Below, one piece after another: positions 36,934-46,031 of a stretch of 64,000 nt of DNA (its first letter is position 1; each line of letters begins with the position of its first letter). Under the pieces are notes generated by a model. The model searched no databases. It was not told where the DNA came from and saw only the letters and a list, made by a program, of their open reading frames with translations. The translations under genes and the position numbers were made by a program. This DNA is from Flavobacterium piscinae (GTDB taxonomy: Bacteria; Bacteroidota; Bacteroidia; Flavobacteriales; Flavobacteriaceae): the NCBI RefSeq assembly GCF_004122145.1, contig NZ_SBKQ01000008.1:1-64000 (forward strand), written 5' to 3'.

Positions 36934-37596
36934 TTATTGTTTGATTAAGTTATTTTTAATTGCAAATTTCACTATACCAATTGTATTTTTTACATTCAGT
37001 TTTTTGATTAAATTTTTCCGATGAGTTTCCACAGTATTTAAACTGATGGAAAGTTCTTCGCCAATTTCTTTTCCGCTGTATTCCAGAGAAATGAGTTTTA
37101 AAATTTCTAATTCTCGGTCGGTTAAATTCGTGTTGATAGAAACTTCATTGGTAGAAGGCTCAGTGCCATTTCCCGAAAAAGAACTAACAATTTTCTCTTG
37201 AATGTTTTGTGAAAAATAATCTTTTCCGGCTGCTACGCTTTCAATGGCTTCCACAATACTCTCTCCGGCACATTGTTTAGAAAGATAACCATTGGCTCCT
37301 AATTTTAAAACTTCTTTAATTAACTTAATATCGTCATAACTCGATAAAATGATAACGCGACAAGAATGTTTAGTTTGGGATAACTCTTTTAAAACTTCTA
37401 TTCCATCTTTATGAGGCATATTAATATCCATGATCAAAATGTCAGCCTCATTTGATTGAATTTTATCAACCAATTCTAATCCATTTAAAGAATGCCCAAC
37501 AACTTCAAATTTTGAATTCGTTTTAAGTACTGCCAACATCCCATCGATTAAGACTTGATGATCATCAGCTAAATGAATTCGTATTTTTTCAGACAT
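36934..37596 (-). CDS. NarL/FixJ-type response regulator
   Basis: A 220-residue two-component regulator. The receiver has the acidic pair in IRIHLADDHQVLIDG, the phospho-acceptor Asp at 57 in DILIMDINMPHKDG and the Lys region GYLSKQCAGES. A LuxR-type helix-turn-helix follows at about residues 156-214 (LTDRELEILKLISLEYSGKE, then SISLNTVETHRKNL). It is the first gene of the operon with a small protein and a kinase, and has an exact -7 element upstream (37632-37639). Targets are unknown. Confidence 0.93.
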   Translation of the reverse strand: MSEKIRIHLADDHQVLIDGMLAVLKTNSKFEVVGHSLNGLELVDKIQSNEADILIMDINMPHKDGIEVLKELSQTKHSCRVIILSSYDDIKLIKEVLKLGANGYLSKQCAGESIVEAIESVAAGKDYFSQNIQEKIVSSFSGNGTEPSTNEVSINTNLTDRELEILKLISLEYSGKEIGEELSISLNTVETHRKNLIKKLNVKNTIGIVKFAIKNNLIKQ

Positions 37597-37631
37597 GTAA
37601 TTTTAAAGTTTATTTTTATGTAATGTAATAT

Positions 37632-37639
37632 CAAATGTA
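37632..37639 (-). promoter_or_regulatory. -7 element of the two-component operon
   Basis: Minus-strand TACATTTG matches TAnnTTTG, 35 bp from the response regulator start. No clear -33 element. Confidence 0.45.
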
Positions 37640-37721
37640 GAAAAAATTACTTATAAATTATTCATTCCTTTGATAATTTATAGAATCCGTTCTATCAAAA
37701 ATTTAAAAAAAAGACGATAAA

Positions 37722-37750
37722 AAAAATCCGAACTTCTGGTTCGGATTTTT
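37722..37750. terminator. Terminator downstream of the DUF4293 gene
   Basis: AAAAATCCGAAC (37722-37733) and GTTCGGATTTTT (37739-37750) pair perfectly over 12 bp with a 5-nt loop, with a long T-run on the minus strand. Confidence 0.8.
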
Positions 37751-37780
37751 AACGCACTAAAATAAACTAAGTTTACAGTA

Positions 37781-38194
37781 TTATTTACGTAGTCTGCCCG
37801 ACGATTTTACGAGCTTTTCATCCTTTTGAATAGCGATATTGGCTAACGCTAAAAACACGATAGAAAGTAAAGGAAGAACCAGCCCAATACCCTTCTTAGA
37901 CACATACGGGTCTCCAGATAATTTTGGAGCATACAACACAAATAATAACAATAAAATTACGTTTAATATGATGTTCAATCTGCAAAGTACAAATTGATGT
38001 TGTCTTTTTCGGTAGGATATTATTGCTAATATTGACAATAAAGCACTGAAACCAAATAAAATGGAAATAGGTAAATCTCCTTGGAAATAAAAAGGAAAAC
38101 CATTTTCGTCAAACCAAAGTGGTAGAAAAAAAGGAAGAATTCCTGAACATAAGATAGCACCAAGTAAATGGAGCGATTGTATTCTTTGTAACAT
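37781..38194 (-). CDS. DUF4293 family membrane protein
   Basis: A 137-residue inner-membrane protein with four helices. The start MLQRIQSLHLLGAILCSGIL (usually MLQRIQT.. in the family) is characteristic of the Bacteroidetes-only DUF4293 family, whose function is unknown. It is divergent from rho, as is common in this group, and a -7 element (minus TATTTTTG, 38213-38220) lies just before it. Confidence 0.85.
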   Translation of the reverse strand: MLQRIQSLHLLGAILCSGILPFFLPLWFDENGFPFYFQGDLPISILFGFSALLSILAIISYRKRQHQFVLCRLNIILNVILLLLFVLYAPKLSGDPYVSKKGIGLVLPLLSIVFLALANIAIQKDEKLVKSSGRLRK

Positions 38195-38212
38195 TTTTTA
38201 TTATTATAAAGG

Positions 38213-38220
38213 CAAAAATA
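38213..38220 (-). promoter_or_regulatory. -7 element of the DUF4293 gene
   Basis: Minus-strand TATTTTTG, 18 bp from the start codon. Confidence 0.45.
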
Positions 38221-38368
38221 TATTTTCTTTTTTAATAATTGCTATTGTTTATTAAAAAATATTTGTAATATTGCAGTATAAATCTGTTTTTCTTCATTAC
38301 CGCAGATAAAATATTTATAGTGTACCTCATTACATTTTCCGACTAAAAATTAACATCCTAGAACATTC

Positions 38369-40090
38369 ATGTTTGAAATTTCTGTATTAAAAGAAATGAA
38401 GCTTGCTGAGCTTCAAGAAATTGCGAAAGCAGCCAAAACAATTAAATTCAACGGCGTAAAAAAAGATGATTTAATTCAAAAAATTATTGAAGCACAAAAT
38501 AGTGTTTCAAATACTGAGAAGAAATCACCTGCCGAAGAACCTGCGTCAAAAAGCAAACGAGCACGAATTGTGGCCAATAAAGATAATAAAGAACAAGTTT
38601 CTACATTATTTTCTGAAACGGAAACAACGCCCTTGATGAAAGTTGAAGAAACGGCTGCACAAGAAAGCAAAGTTGAAACGCAATCGTCTACTCAAGATAC
38701 TAAAGGCAATGATAGACCGGCGAAGTTCATCAAATCAAAGTTTGAGAAAAAGGTATTTAAAAAGAAAAATGAAGAACCGGAAGCATCCGATACAACCGAA
38801 GTTCAAACACCTCCGGCTACAGACGAAAATCAGGTATCAAATACTGAAAACCAGCCTCAACGTCAGCAAAACCAGCCTTTTCAAAAGCATCAAAATGGCA
38901 ATGGAAACGGAAATGGAAACCATAATCCAAATTTTAAAAATAAAAAGACCAATTATCGAGACGCCGACTATGAGTTTGACGGAATCATCGAAAGTGAAGG
39001 GGTTTTGGAAATGATGCCCGATGGATATGGCTTTTTGCGTTCTTCGGACTATAATTATTTGGCTTCACCGGACGATATTTATTTATCCACATCACAAATT
39101 CGCCTTTTTGGTTTAAAGACCGGAGATACAGTGAAAGGTGTGGTTCGACCTCCTAAAGAAGGAGAAAAGTTTTTCCCATTAGTAAAAGTGTTAAAAATTA
39201 ACGGTCATGATCCGCAAGTAGTCAGAGATCGTGTTTCATTTGAACATTTAACACCGATTTTTCCACAAGAAAAATTCAAATTAGCCGAAAAACAAGCAAC
39301 TGTTTCAACCCGAATTATCGATTTGTTTTCTCCAATAGGAAAAGGACAACGTGGTATGATTGTGGCTCAGCCCAAAACAGGTAAAACCATGTTGTTGAAA
39401 GACATCGCCAACACCATTGCAGCCAACCATCCTGAAGTATATTTAATCGTTTTATTAATAGATGAACGTCCGGAAGAGGTAACCGACATGCAACGCAATG
39501 TGCGTGGCGAAGTTATTGCTTCAACCTTTGATGAACCAGCCGATCGCCACGTGAAAGTAGCCAACATTGTACTTGAAAAAGCAAAACGTTTGGTTGAGTG
39601 TGGACACGATGTTGTGATTTTATTGGATTCCATTACACGTTTGGCAAGAGCTTACAACACCGTTCAACCGGCATCAGGAAAAGTATTGAGTGGTGGGGTG
39701 GATGCTAATGCATTACAAAAACCTAAACGTTTCTTTGGTGCTGCCCGAAACATCGAAAATGGTGGTTCGTTGAGTATCATTGCCACAGCTCTTACTGAAA
39801 CAGGTTCTAAAATGGATGAAGTTATCTTTGAAGAATTCAAAGGAACCGGTAACATGGAGCTTCAATTGGATAGAAAAATTTCCAATAAACGTATTTTCCC
39901 TGCGATTGATTTAACTTCTTCAAGTACGCGACGTGATGACTTATTATTGGATGAAAATACCATTCAACGCATGTGGATTATGCGGAAATATTTAGCAGAC
40001 ATGAATCCGGTGGAAGCCATGGATTTTATCAACGACCGATTTAAGAAAACCCGAAATAACGAAGAGTTTTTGATTTCAATGAATGATTAA
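38369..40090 (+). CDS. rho: Transcription termination factor Rho
   Basis: An RNA-dependent ATPase hexamer that terminates transcription. The 573-residue protein starts with the Rho_N helical domain ([20 protein letters not shown]). An insert of about 150 residues rich in Lys, Glu, Thr, Asn and Gln follows, including an Asn-Gly repeat coded near 38896-38925. Next come the RNA-binding fold ([20 protein letters not shown]) and the ATPase with Walker [15 protein letters not shown], Walker [18 protein letters not shown] and the Q/R-loop region [20 protein letters not shown]. The insert is usual for Bacteroidetes Rho and may add RNA binding. A leader of about 100 bp or more precedes it, consistent with autoregulation. 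Confidence 0.97.
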   Translation: MFEISVLKEMKLAELQEIAKAAKTIKFNGVKKDDLIQKIIEAQNSVSNTEKKSPAEEPASKSKRARIVANKDNKEQVSTLFSETETTPLMKVEETAAQESKVETQSSTQDTKGNDRPAKFIKSKFEKKVFKKKNEEPEASDTTEVQTPPATDENQVSNTENQPQRQQNQPFQKHQNGNGNGNGNHNPNFKNKKTNYRDADYEFDGIIESEGVLEMMPDGYGFLRSSDYNYLASPDDIYLSTSQIRLFGLKTGDTVKGVVRPPKEGEKFFPLVKVLKINGHDPQVVRDRVSFEHLTPIFPQEKFKLAEKQATVSTRIIDLFSPIGKGQRGMIVAQPKTGKTMLLKDIANTIAANHPEVYLIVLLIDERPEEVTDMQRNVRGEVIASTFDEPADRHVKVANIVLEKAKRLVECGHDVVILLDSITRLARAYNTVQPASGKVLSGGVDANALQKPKRFFGAARNIENGGSLSIIATALTETGSKMDEVIFEEFKGTGNMELQLDRKISNKRIFPAIDLTSSSTRRDDLLLDENTIQRMWIMRKYLADMNPVEAMDFINDRFKKTRNNEEFLISMND

Positions 40091-40108
40091 ACGAAATTGA
40101 ATTACATA

Positions 40109-40146
40109 AAAAAAGTCGTCAGAAATTATTTTTGGACGACTTTTTT
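40109..40146. terminator. Bidirectional terminator between rho and tpiA
   Basis: AAAAAAGTCGTC (40109-40120) and GACGACTTTTTT (40135-40146) form a perfect 12-bp stem with a 14-nt loop and A/T runs at both ends. Confidence 0.85.
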
Positions 40147-40160
40147 GTTTTGTAGAATAT

Positions 40161-40913
40161 CTAAATTGCTAAAACAATTTTTGTAAAATCTTCACTTTTT
40201 AAAGCAGCTCCACCAATTAATCCGCCATCCACATCGGGTTTTGAGAAAATTTCGGCCGCATTTTCAGGTTTTACGCTACCTCCATAAAGAATGGAAACAT
40301 CTTCGGAAACAGCATTTCCGTATTTTTTATTGATGGTATCTCTAATAAAATCGTGCATTTCTTGTGCTTGATCCGGTGAAGCGGTTTCTCCTGTTCCAAT
40401 GGCCCAAACCGGTTCGTAGGCCAAAATAATATTTTTCCAAGCCGACGCTTCTAAATGGAACAAACCGTCTTTCAACTGATTTTCTACCACATTAAAATGT
40501 TGACCCGATTGACGGTCTTTTAATTCTTCACCAAAACAGAAAATGACTTCCATTTCGTGTTTCAAAGCAGTATCCACTTTATTTGCAAGCAACGCATCGG
40601 TTTCGTGAAAGTAAGCTCTTCGTTCTGAGTGTCCTAAAATCACAATATTAATCCCAACACTTTTTAACATGGAAGCAGATATTTCACCGGTAAAAGCTCC
40701 GCCTTCTGCTTGGTGCATATTTTGTGCGGCCACTTCAATGTTAGTAAATTCCAAATGATCGGCTGCTGCTGATAAATTCACAAACGTTGGAGCAACAATC
40801 ACTCTTTGCTCAATATCAGTTGGAATTTTGTCAATTAATTCATTTAATAAATCTTCGGTTTCTTCTGCATTTTTATGCATTTTCCAGTTTCCTGCAACAA
40901 TTTTTTGTCTCAT
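40161..40913 (-). CDS. tpiA: Triosephosphate isomerase
   Basis: Interconverts dihydroxyacetone phosphate and glyceraldehyde 3-phosphate in glycolysis. The 250-residue protein has VAGNWKMHKNAEET, the electrophile His in ILGHSERRAYFHE, the catalytic Glu in LAYEPVWAIGTGETA, and the phosphate loop GGLIGGAALK. Its start overlaps the stop of the upstream TlpA-like gene (TAATG). Confidence 0.97.
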   Translation of the reverse strand: MRQKIVAGNWKMHKNAEETEDLLNELIDKIPTDIEQRVIVAPTFVNLSAAADHLEFTNIEVAAQNMHQAEGGAFTGEISASMLKSVGINIVILGHSERRAYFHETDALLANKVDTALKHEMEVIFCFGEELKDRQSGQHFNVVENQLKDGLFHLEASAWKNIILAYEPVWAIGTGETASPDQAQEMHDFIRDTINKKYGNAVSEDVSILYGGSVKPENAAEIFSKPDVDGGLIGGAALKSEDFTKIVLAI

Positions 40914-41413
40914 TAGTTTAGGTTTTTTATGGTCGATATCAATTTTTCATCATCGGCTTCGATGGCTCTATACAAAGCAATTTTTCCTGTTTTATCTAAA
41001 ACGATGTACCGCGGAATCCAATCTAAATCAATTGAATTGCTAAATGTTCCGCCCTTCCATTTGGATAAAATTAAATAATGTTCGCCTTTCACCGCATATT
41101 TTTCAATTCCTTTTGCCCAACTTTCGGGCGTTTTATCATACGATAAAAACAAATAAACGGCTTCCGGAAATTGTTTTTGCAACGCCTCTACTTTTGGCAT
41201 TCCTTTGATGCAATCCGGACACCAAGAGGCCCAAACATCAATAACAACAGTTTTTCCTTCATATTTTTTAAGGATGTCTGAAAAGGTCAATTCAGTACCA
41301 TCCACAGACATCATTTTATCAGCTAAGGCTTCTTTTGAGAATTCCGTTTTTTGAGCATTGGAGCAGGAAATCAATCCTAACGCAACAATAAAAGACACTA
41401 TTATTTTTTTCAT
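40913..41413 (-). CDS. TlpA-like thioredoxin-fold lipoprotein
   Basis: A 166-residue lipoprotein: signal MKKIIVSFIVALGLISC with the lipobox Cys at 17, then a thioredoxin fold with the redox-active CPDC in VIDVWASWCPDCIKGMPKVE and the cis-Pro region WIPRYIVLDKTGKI. It probably works as a periplasmic thiol oxidoreductase. It is coupled to tpiA by a one-base overlap and follows a permease gene and a BT_3928-family gene, an arrangement I recall from other flavobacteria. Confidence 0.88.
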   Translation of the reverse strand: MKKIIVSFIVALGLISCSNAQKTEFSKEALADKMMSVDGTELTFSDILKKYEGKTVVIDVWASWCPDCIKGMPKVEALQKQFPEAVYLFLSYDKTPESWAKGIEKYAVKGEHYLILSKWKGGTFSNSIDLDWIPRYIVLDKTGKIALYRAIEADDEKLISTIKNLN

Positions 41414-41465
41414 TGTTTTTATTAATTTATTTTATTTCTTTTTGCTTTGCTTTGTTTTTTTGCAA

Positions 41466-41509
41466 CTGATTCACAGATTAAAAGAAATTTTTAAATATCT
41501 GCGAATCAG
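41466..41509. repeat. Imperfect inverted repeat in the TlpA-like gene leader
   Basis: CTGATTCACAGAT (41466-41478) pairs with ATCTGCGAATCAG (41497-41509), 12 of 13 positions. There is no T-run after it on the minus strand, so a terminator for the permease gene is not convincing. It lies 53 bp before the TlpA-like start codon. Confidence 0.55.
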
Positions 41510-41625
41510 TGGCTGTTTTTTTTATACTACTTCAGAGATATGAACTGAGTTTATTTATCACACAAATTTACAATAACTCCGGAAATGAAATCCCAAAAAA
41601 GTCCTAATTAAAAACCGAAATCGTT

Positions 41626-42702
41626 TTAGCTTAACCTGATTTTTGGATCTAAATAAGCATATACCAAATCGACCAAAATATTAATCACCACAAAAGTTGT
41701 GGCAATCACAATGACTGAACCCATGATGACGGGCAAATCCAGATTATTCAATGCTTCTACAATTTCTTTTCCGAGCCCGTTCCAACCAAAAATGTATTCT
41801 ACAAAAACAGCTCCGGCCAACATCGAGGCAAACCAGCCTGAAATAGCCGTAACGACAGGGTTTAGCGAATTTTTTAATGCATGATTTTTAATAATTTGAT
41901 AGGAATTTAATCCTTTGGCTTTCGCTGTTCTGATGTAATCTTGACCAAATGTTTCTAAAAGTGAGTTTCGCATCAATTGAATCACAACACCAAGCGGACG
42001 AATTCCTAAAACTATTGCCGGAAGAATGATGTTTTTCCATTGAATGTAGCTTCCTTCGCCAAAATCATCTACTTCATACAAACTGCCTGTCATATTGAGT
42101 CTGGTGAAATGATGCCATACAAACCCAAACAACCAAGCAAACAAAATCGCACTAAAAAAGGAAGGAATGCTCATGCCTAGTGTACTAATTAGAGCAATTA
42201 TTCGATCTAACCACGTGTCCTTGTATAGTGCAGAGATAATTCCTAAAAGAACCCCAATAACAATTGCAATAACAATAGCAAACAAGGCAAGAATAAAGGT
42301 ATTAGGCAATGTATTTCCGATGACATCCGTCACTTTTTTACCGCTTTTCTGGAAACTTTCTCTTAAGTAAGGTGTTTTTAATACGGTTGTTGTGTTTCCC
42401 AACTTCACTAAATGAAAAGCATTGTATTTTCCTTCCGTTAAAAAAGTATAATCTTCTGGATTGGAACTATGAAAAGAAATTGGCGACAAATCATTCAAAT
42501 AATACAAGTATTGTGTAGAAATCGGTTTATCAAAACCATATTTTTTCTTCACAATTGCCAATTGTTCAGAGTTTTCATTTTGATCGAGCATCATTCGAGC
42601 CGGATCGCCGGGAAGTATCGTAAATAAAACAAAAATAACCGTAATTACACCGAAAAGTGTAAGCAAAGCATAACCCATTTTATTTAGGAGATAGCGAATC
42701 AA
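41626..42702 (-). CDS. Lone DppB-type ABC transporter permease
   Basis: The 358-residue membrane protein matches the DppB/OppB permease family: an N-terminal helix followed by the usual TILPGDPARMMLDQNENSEQ segment, then five helices with the coupling motif QDYIRTAKAKGLNSYQIIKN and FVEYIFGWNGLGKEIVEALN. The family normally acts with a DppC permease, two ATPases and a binding protein; none is in this window, so it either uses distant partners or has another role. It starts 1 bp past the BT_3928-family gene. Confidence 0.88.
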   Translation of the reverse strand: MIRYLLNKMGYALLTLFGVITVIFVLFTILPGDPARMMLDQNENSEQLAIVKKKYGFDKPISTQYLYYLNDLSPISFHSSNPEDYTFLTEGKYNAFHLVKLGNTTTVLKTPYLRESFQKSGKKVTDVIGNTLPNTFILALFAIVIAIVIGVLLGIISALYKDTWLDRIIALISTLGMSIPSFFSAILFAWLFGFVWHHFTRLNMTGSLYEVDDFGEGSYIQWKNIILPAIVLGIRPLGVVIQLMRNSLLETFGQDYIRTAKAKGLNSYQIIKNHALKNSLNPVVTAISGWFASMLAGAVFVEYIFGWNGLGKEIVEALNNLDLPVIMGSVIVIATTFVVINILVDLVYAYLDPKIRLS

Positions 42703-42703
42703 C

Positions 42704-43810
42704 TTAGTTTAAAGTTACTTGATCAATATCATTAAAATGTTTCTTTTCTACAATCGTTCCTTTTTCCAAAACAACAATGCTTGGGTTGGCTCTTTCAATC
42801 GTTTTTAAGGTAGTTGCATCACAGAAATAATAATCAAAACTGAATTTATATTCCGCTTTTACTTGATCTATAATCGATTTGTCTGAAGAAGTCATTCCAA
42901 TTACTTTATACCCTTTTTTGGTTGCTTTTTGATAAAAATCTTCCAATTCATTCAATCCATCGTGTTCAGCTTTCGTTAAATCGTATGAAATAAGCATGAT
43001 TAATTTGGGTTCGTTCAGCATATCTTCGGTATAATCACTTCCATCCAATTCTATTGTAAAATCGTGGATTGGCGGAACATAACCTTGCTTAATCAATTTA
43101 TCTTTTCTGTCCACAAATTCAGCAGTTTCCGGCACTTTATTTGCCATGACATCGGCTTGTGAGAATTCGGTCTCTACACCATTTACTTTATAAATAAATA
43201 GCATTTCATATTCCGACATCGGAGCACCGGCCGGAATTTCCATTCCTTTTTGAATGTTGGTTCCCACGGCATACGCCCTGAAATCAATAAATGGCAAATG
43301 CATTAATACGGTGTATGCCATCCATAAACAAAAAATGTAAGAGGCTAAAACGGTGATGTTTAACGCTAATCGTCCAAAAAGCGGTTGAATGTATTTAATA
43401 TTAATCAATAAAATTACTATCAAAGCCAACAGAACAATATCTTTTGTGAATGACTCCCAAGGTGTTAATTTTAATGCATCGCCAAAGCAACCACAATCGG
43501 TTACTTTATTAAAATAGGCAGAGTAGAAGGTAAGGAAGGTGAAAAACACAATCATCAAAAATAAACTCCAAACCGTGAATTTAGGTTTAAAACCGATGAG
43601 AAGCATAATGCCTAATACTACTTCAAAAATAACCACCAAAACGGCAATAATCAACGCGATAGGTATTAAAAACGGAAGATTCAAAACACCTTCCGAAAAA
43701 TATTCTTCCAATTTAAACGAAAACCCAACCGGATCATTTAATTTGATTAATCCGGAAATGATGAATAATAATCCGACTAAAATTCTGGAAATATGTGTGA
43801 TAATTTTCAT
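42704..43810 (-). CDS. BT_3928 family protein (DoxX/MauE-like membrane domain)
   Basis: The 368-residue protein has a DoxX/MauE-like membrane part: ISRILVGLLFIISGLIKLND, then three further helices with the Cys pair in VTDCGCFGDALKLTPWESFT. Two more helices and a periplasmic thioredoxin-like part without an obvious CxxC follow (LIMLISYDLTKAEHDGLNEL and STIVVLEKG-type end). MauE-like proteins move reducing power across the membrane, so it may act with the TlpA-like lipoprotein encoded downstream; that is inference. Confidence 0.82.
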   Translation of the reverse strand: MKIITHISRILVGLLFIISGLIKLNDPVGFSFKLEEYFSEGVLNLPFLIPIALIIAVLVVIFEVVLGIMLLIGFKPKFTVWSLFLMIVFFTFLTFYSAYFNKVTDCGCFGDALKLTPWESFTKDIVLLALIVILLINIKYIQPLFGRLALNITVLASYIFCLWMAYTVLMHLPFIDFRAYAVGTNIQKGMEIPAGAPMSEYEMLFIYKVNGVETEFSQADVMANKVPETAEFVDRKDKLIKQGYVPPIHDFTIELDGSDYTEDMLNEPKLIMLISYDLTKAEHDGLNELEDFYQKATKKGYKVIGMTSSDKSIIDQVKAEYKFSFDYYFCDATTLKTIERANPSIVVLEKGTIVEKKHFNDIDQVTLN

Positions 43811-43812
43811 GT

Positions 43813-43856
43813 TGATAAAGTGTCAATTAGTTAATTTGGCAATCTGTCAATTTGGT
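43813..43856. repeat. Degenerate AATTnGnCAAT repeat upstream of the BT_3928-family gene
   Basis: Three loosely repeated units of the type GTCAATTAG/GGCAATCTG/GTCAATTTG fill the gap between the DUF1599 gene and the BT_3928-family start codon. It lies directly before the start codon, like the repeats before creD and kdsB. Confidence 0.5.
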
Positions 43857-44402
43857 TTATTTTTCGTGGAAACCTAAATGAATTAAGGCAAAAACAGCGT
43901 AATTAATCATGTCTTGGTAATTAGCATCAATTCCTTCGGAAACCAATGTTTTACCTTTGTTGTCTTCAATTTGCTTTACGCGAAGGAGTTTTTGCAAAAT
44001 TAAATCGGTTAAAGAGCTTACTCGCATTTCACGCCAGGCTTCACCATAATCGTGGTTTTTATTTTCCATCAAGGATTTGGTTTCGGTAATTTTTTCATCA
44101 TACAAACGGGTGGCTTCTTCTAAACTTAAATCGGGTTGATCTACGACACCTTTTTCCAATTGAATCAACGCCATAATCGAATAATTGATAATCCCGATAA
44201 ATTCTCCCGTTTCGTCTTCTTGCACTTTTCGAACTTCATTTTCCTGAAGACTTCTGATGCGTTGAGCTTTGATGAATATTTGGTCGGTTAGCGATGGTAA
44301 ACGCAAAATTCGCCATGCACTGCCGTAATCTTTCATTTTGTTGCAATATAATTGTCGGCAAATGGCAATTACTTTATCATATTGTTGGGACGTACTATTC
44401 AT
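43857..44402 (-). CDS. DUF1599 domain protein (two copies of the domain)
   Basis: A 181-residue protein made of two similar halves: CNKMKDYGSAWRILRLPSLTDQ (first) and MENKNHDYGEAWREMRVSSLTD (second), each followed by KAQRIRSL/KLLRVKQIED. The repeated DYG.AWR..R..SLTD is the DUF1599 signature. The function is unknown. It heads the minus-strand run through BT_3928, permease, TlpA-like and tpiA, and has a -7 element (minus TATTTTTG) at 44429-44436. Confidence 0.85.
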   Translation of the reverse strand: MNSTSQQYDKVIAICRQLYCNKMKDYGSAWRILRLPSLTDQIFIKAQRIRSLQENEVRKVQEDETGEFIGIINYSIMALIQLEKGVVDQPDLSLEEATRLYDEKITETKSLMENKNHDYGEAWREMRVSSLTDLILQKLLRVKQIEDNKGKTLVSEGIDANYQDMINYAVFALIHLGFHEK

Positions 44403-44428
44403 TATTGAATTATATTTGTAAAGATTTT

Positions 44429-44436
44429 CAAAAATA
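44429..44436 (-). promoter_or_regulatory. -7 element of the DUF1599-to-tpiA run
   Basis: Minus-strand TATTTTTG, 26 bp before the DUF1599 start codon. Confidence 0.45.
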
Positions 44437-44487
44437 CAATTTTCAAAACAAGTAGATGCTACTTTTTAATGCCTTTTTTCAAACGAT

Positions 44488-45312
44488 ATGTTAATAAACT
44501 GCCTCGGAAATTTAATCGATTTGACCACGCCAAAAGTAATGGGGATTTTAAATGTCACGCCCAATTCTTTTTATGACGGTGGAAAATACCAACACGAAAC
44601 TGAAATTCTAAAAAGGGTAGAAGTGATGTTGACTGAAGGAGCTGATTTTATTGATATAGGAGCCTACTCAAGCAAACCCAATGCTGAATTTGTTTCTGAG
44701 GAAGAAGAAGTAAATCGATTACTTCCTATTTTAAAATCGGTTTTGAAAGAATTTCCAAATACCATCATTTCCATTGACACATTTAGAAGTCAAATTGCCA
44801 AAGTTTCAATTGAAAACGGTGCAGCAATCATTAATGATATTTCTGCCGGAAGTTTAGATGAAAAAATGATGGAAACTATTGCAAAATTTCAAATTCCGTA
44901 CATCATGATGCACATGAAAGGAACGCCGCAAACGATGATGAGTTTGACAACCTATGATGATATTGTCAAAGAAATGTTATTCTATTTTTCAGAAAAAGTG
45001 GTTCAAGCCAGAAGTTTCGGAATTAATGATTTGATTATTGATCCCGGTTTTGGATTTGCCAAAACAACCGAACAAAATTATGAAGTGATGCAAAAATTAC
45101 AGTTATTTCAAAGTCTTGAACTTCCGATTTTAGCCGGAGTTTCCAGAAAATCGATGATTTATAAACCGCTCGAATCATCGCCCGAAAAAGCACTCAATGG
45201 CACTACGGCACTCAACATGATTGCATTGACTAAAGGAGCTTCGATTTTGCGAGTGCATGATGTGAAAGAAGCGGTAGAATGTGTGAAATTATTTTCTTTA
45301 ATGAGTTTGTAA
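44488..45312 (+). CDS. folP: Dihydropteroate synthase
   Basis: Joins p-aminobenzoate to the pterin pyrophosphate in folate synthesis. The 274-residue TIM barrel has VMGILNVTPNSFYDGGKY, ADFIDIGAYSSKPNAEFVSE, ISIDTFRSQIAKVSIENGAA, INDISAGSLD, PYIMMHMKGTPQTM, LIIDPGFGFAKTTEQNYEVM and the C-terminal LRVHDVKEAVECVKL. It is the standard chromosomal form. The next gene begins 1 bp after its stop. Confidence 0.96.
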   Translation: MLINCLGNLIDLTTPKVMGILNVTPNSFYDGGKYQHETEILKRVEVMLTEGADFIDIGAYSSKPNAEFVSEEEEVNRLLPILKSVLKEFPNTIISIDTFRSQIAKVSIENGAAIINDISAGSLDEKMMETIAKFQIPYIMMHMKGTPQTMMSLTTYDDIVKEMLFYFSEKVVQARSFGINDLIIDPGFGFAKTTEQNYEVMQKLQLFQSLELPILAGVSRKSMIYKPLESSPEKALNGTTALNMIALTKGASILRVHDVKEAVECVKLFSLMSL

Positions 45313-45313
45313 G

Positions 45314-46030
45314 ATGAAAAAACTAACGTTACTATTTGTTGTTTTGATGATGATTTCCTGTCAAAAGGAATTGGAATTAGTGAAAGCCAATCGAACGATT
45401 GATTCAACCGTTGTAGATCATTCGCCTGTTTATATTTTTTTAGATACGAAAGGAAAAGATACGGTTGCCGAAGTGAATCGAAAAAATACCATCGGCACAA
45501 CCAACTGGATTTTTCATGTGGACAAACGCCTTCCGTTGAATAGAGCAATTCCTGAAATTGTAGCGTTGCAAGAACGAAGAGACAAGGCACAATTTCATAA
45601 AAACGATGAAGCAGGAAATTTTTATTCGTACACAGACAGTGTTCAAAAAACATTGGCTTTTATTCCATTTAAAGATGTGAATTACAGCTACAACAGTTAT
45701 TTTTCAACCATTTATGTAAAAGAAAATCCAGAATACCATCTTCATTTTCAAACTTTTTCAGTCAATTTTAAACCTAAAAATAAAGTTTCGGTTGATGGGA
45801 ATGAGGTAGAAATGAACGAACTGTTCACTTTTTTAAAAGAATACATTGCTTTTTCCAGCGAAGGAAAACGAGTTTTAATTTATTTGAATTTTGATGAGCG
45901 ACTGACCTTTAATCAGTATTTATCTAAATTAATTGAACTGAAATCACTCGAAAACGAAAGGATTACCATTTCTCCGGTTCATTTTATTTATGATAAAAAG
46001 AAATTACCGGATTGTGATTGTGGGATGTAA
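45314..46030 (+). CDS. Lipoprotein of unknown function downstream of folP
   Basis: A 238-residue protein with lipoprotein signal MKKLTLLFVVLMMISC (Cys at 16). The mature region includes TIGTTNWIFHVDKRLPLNRA and a late Cys pair PDCDCGM at the end. I recognise no family or active site. It starts 1 bp after folP and so shares its transcript; the pairing appears to be a flavobacterial habit, but that is recollection. Confidence 0.75.
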   Translation: MKKLTLLFVVLMMISCQKELELVKANRTIDSTVVDHSPVYIFLDTKGKDTVAEVNRKNTIGTTNWIFHVDKRLPLNRAIPEIVALQERRDKAQFHKNDEAGNFYSYTDSVQKTLAFIPFKDVNYSYNSYFSTIYVKENPEYHLHFQTFSVNFKPKNKVSVDGNEVEMNELFTFLKEYIAFSSEGKRVLIYLNFDERLTFNQYLSKLIELKSLENERITISPVHFIYDKKKLPDCDCGM

Positions 46031-46031
46031 A

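Noticed and set aside
38643..39014. Plus-strand 123-residue frame inside rho
   Set aside because: It is a shifted reading of the Lys/Gln-rich insert of rho; composition is repetitive and no start signal is present.
45159..45653. Minus-strand open frame of 164 residues across folP and the following lipoprotein
   Set aside because: It spans two well-supported plus-strand genes, is rich in Cys/Phe/Leu as antisense shadows are, and has no promoter.
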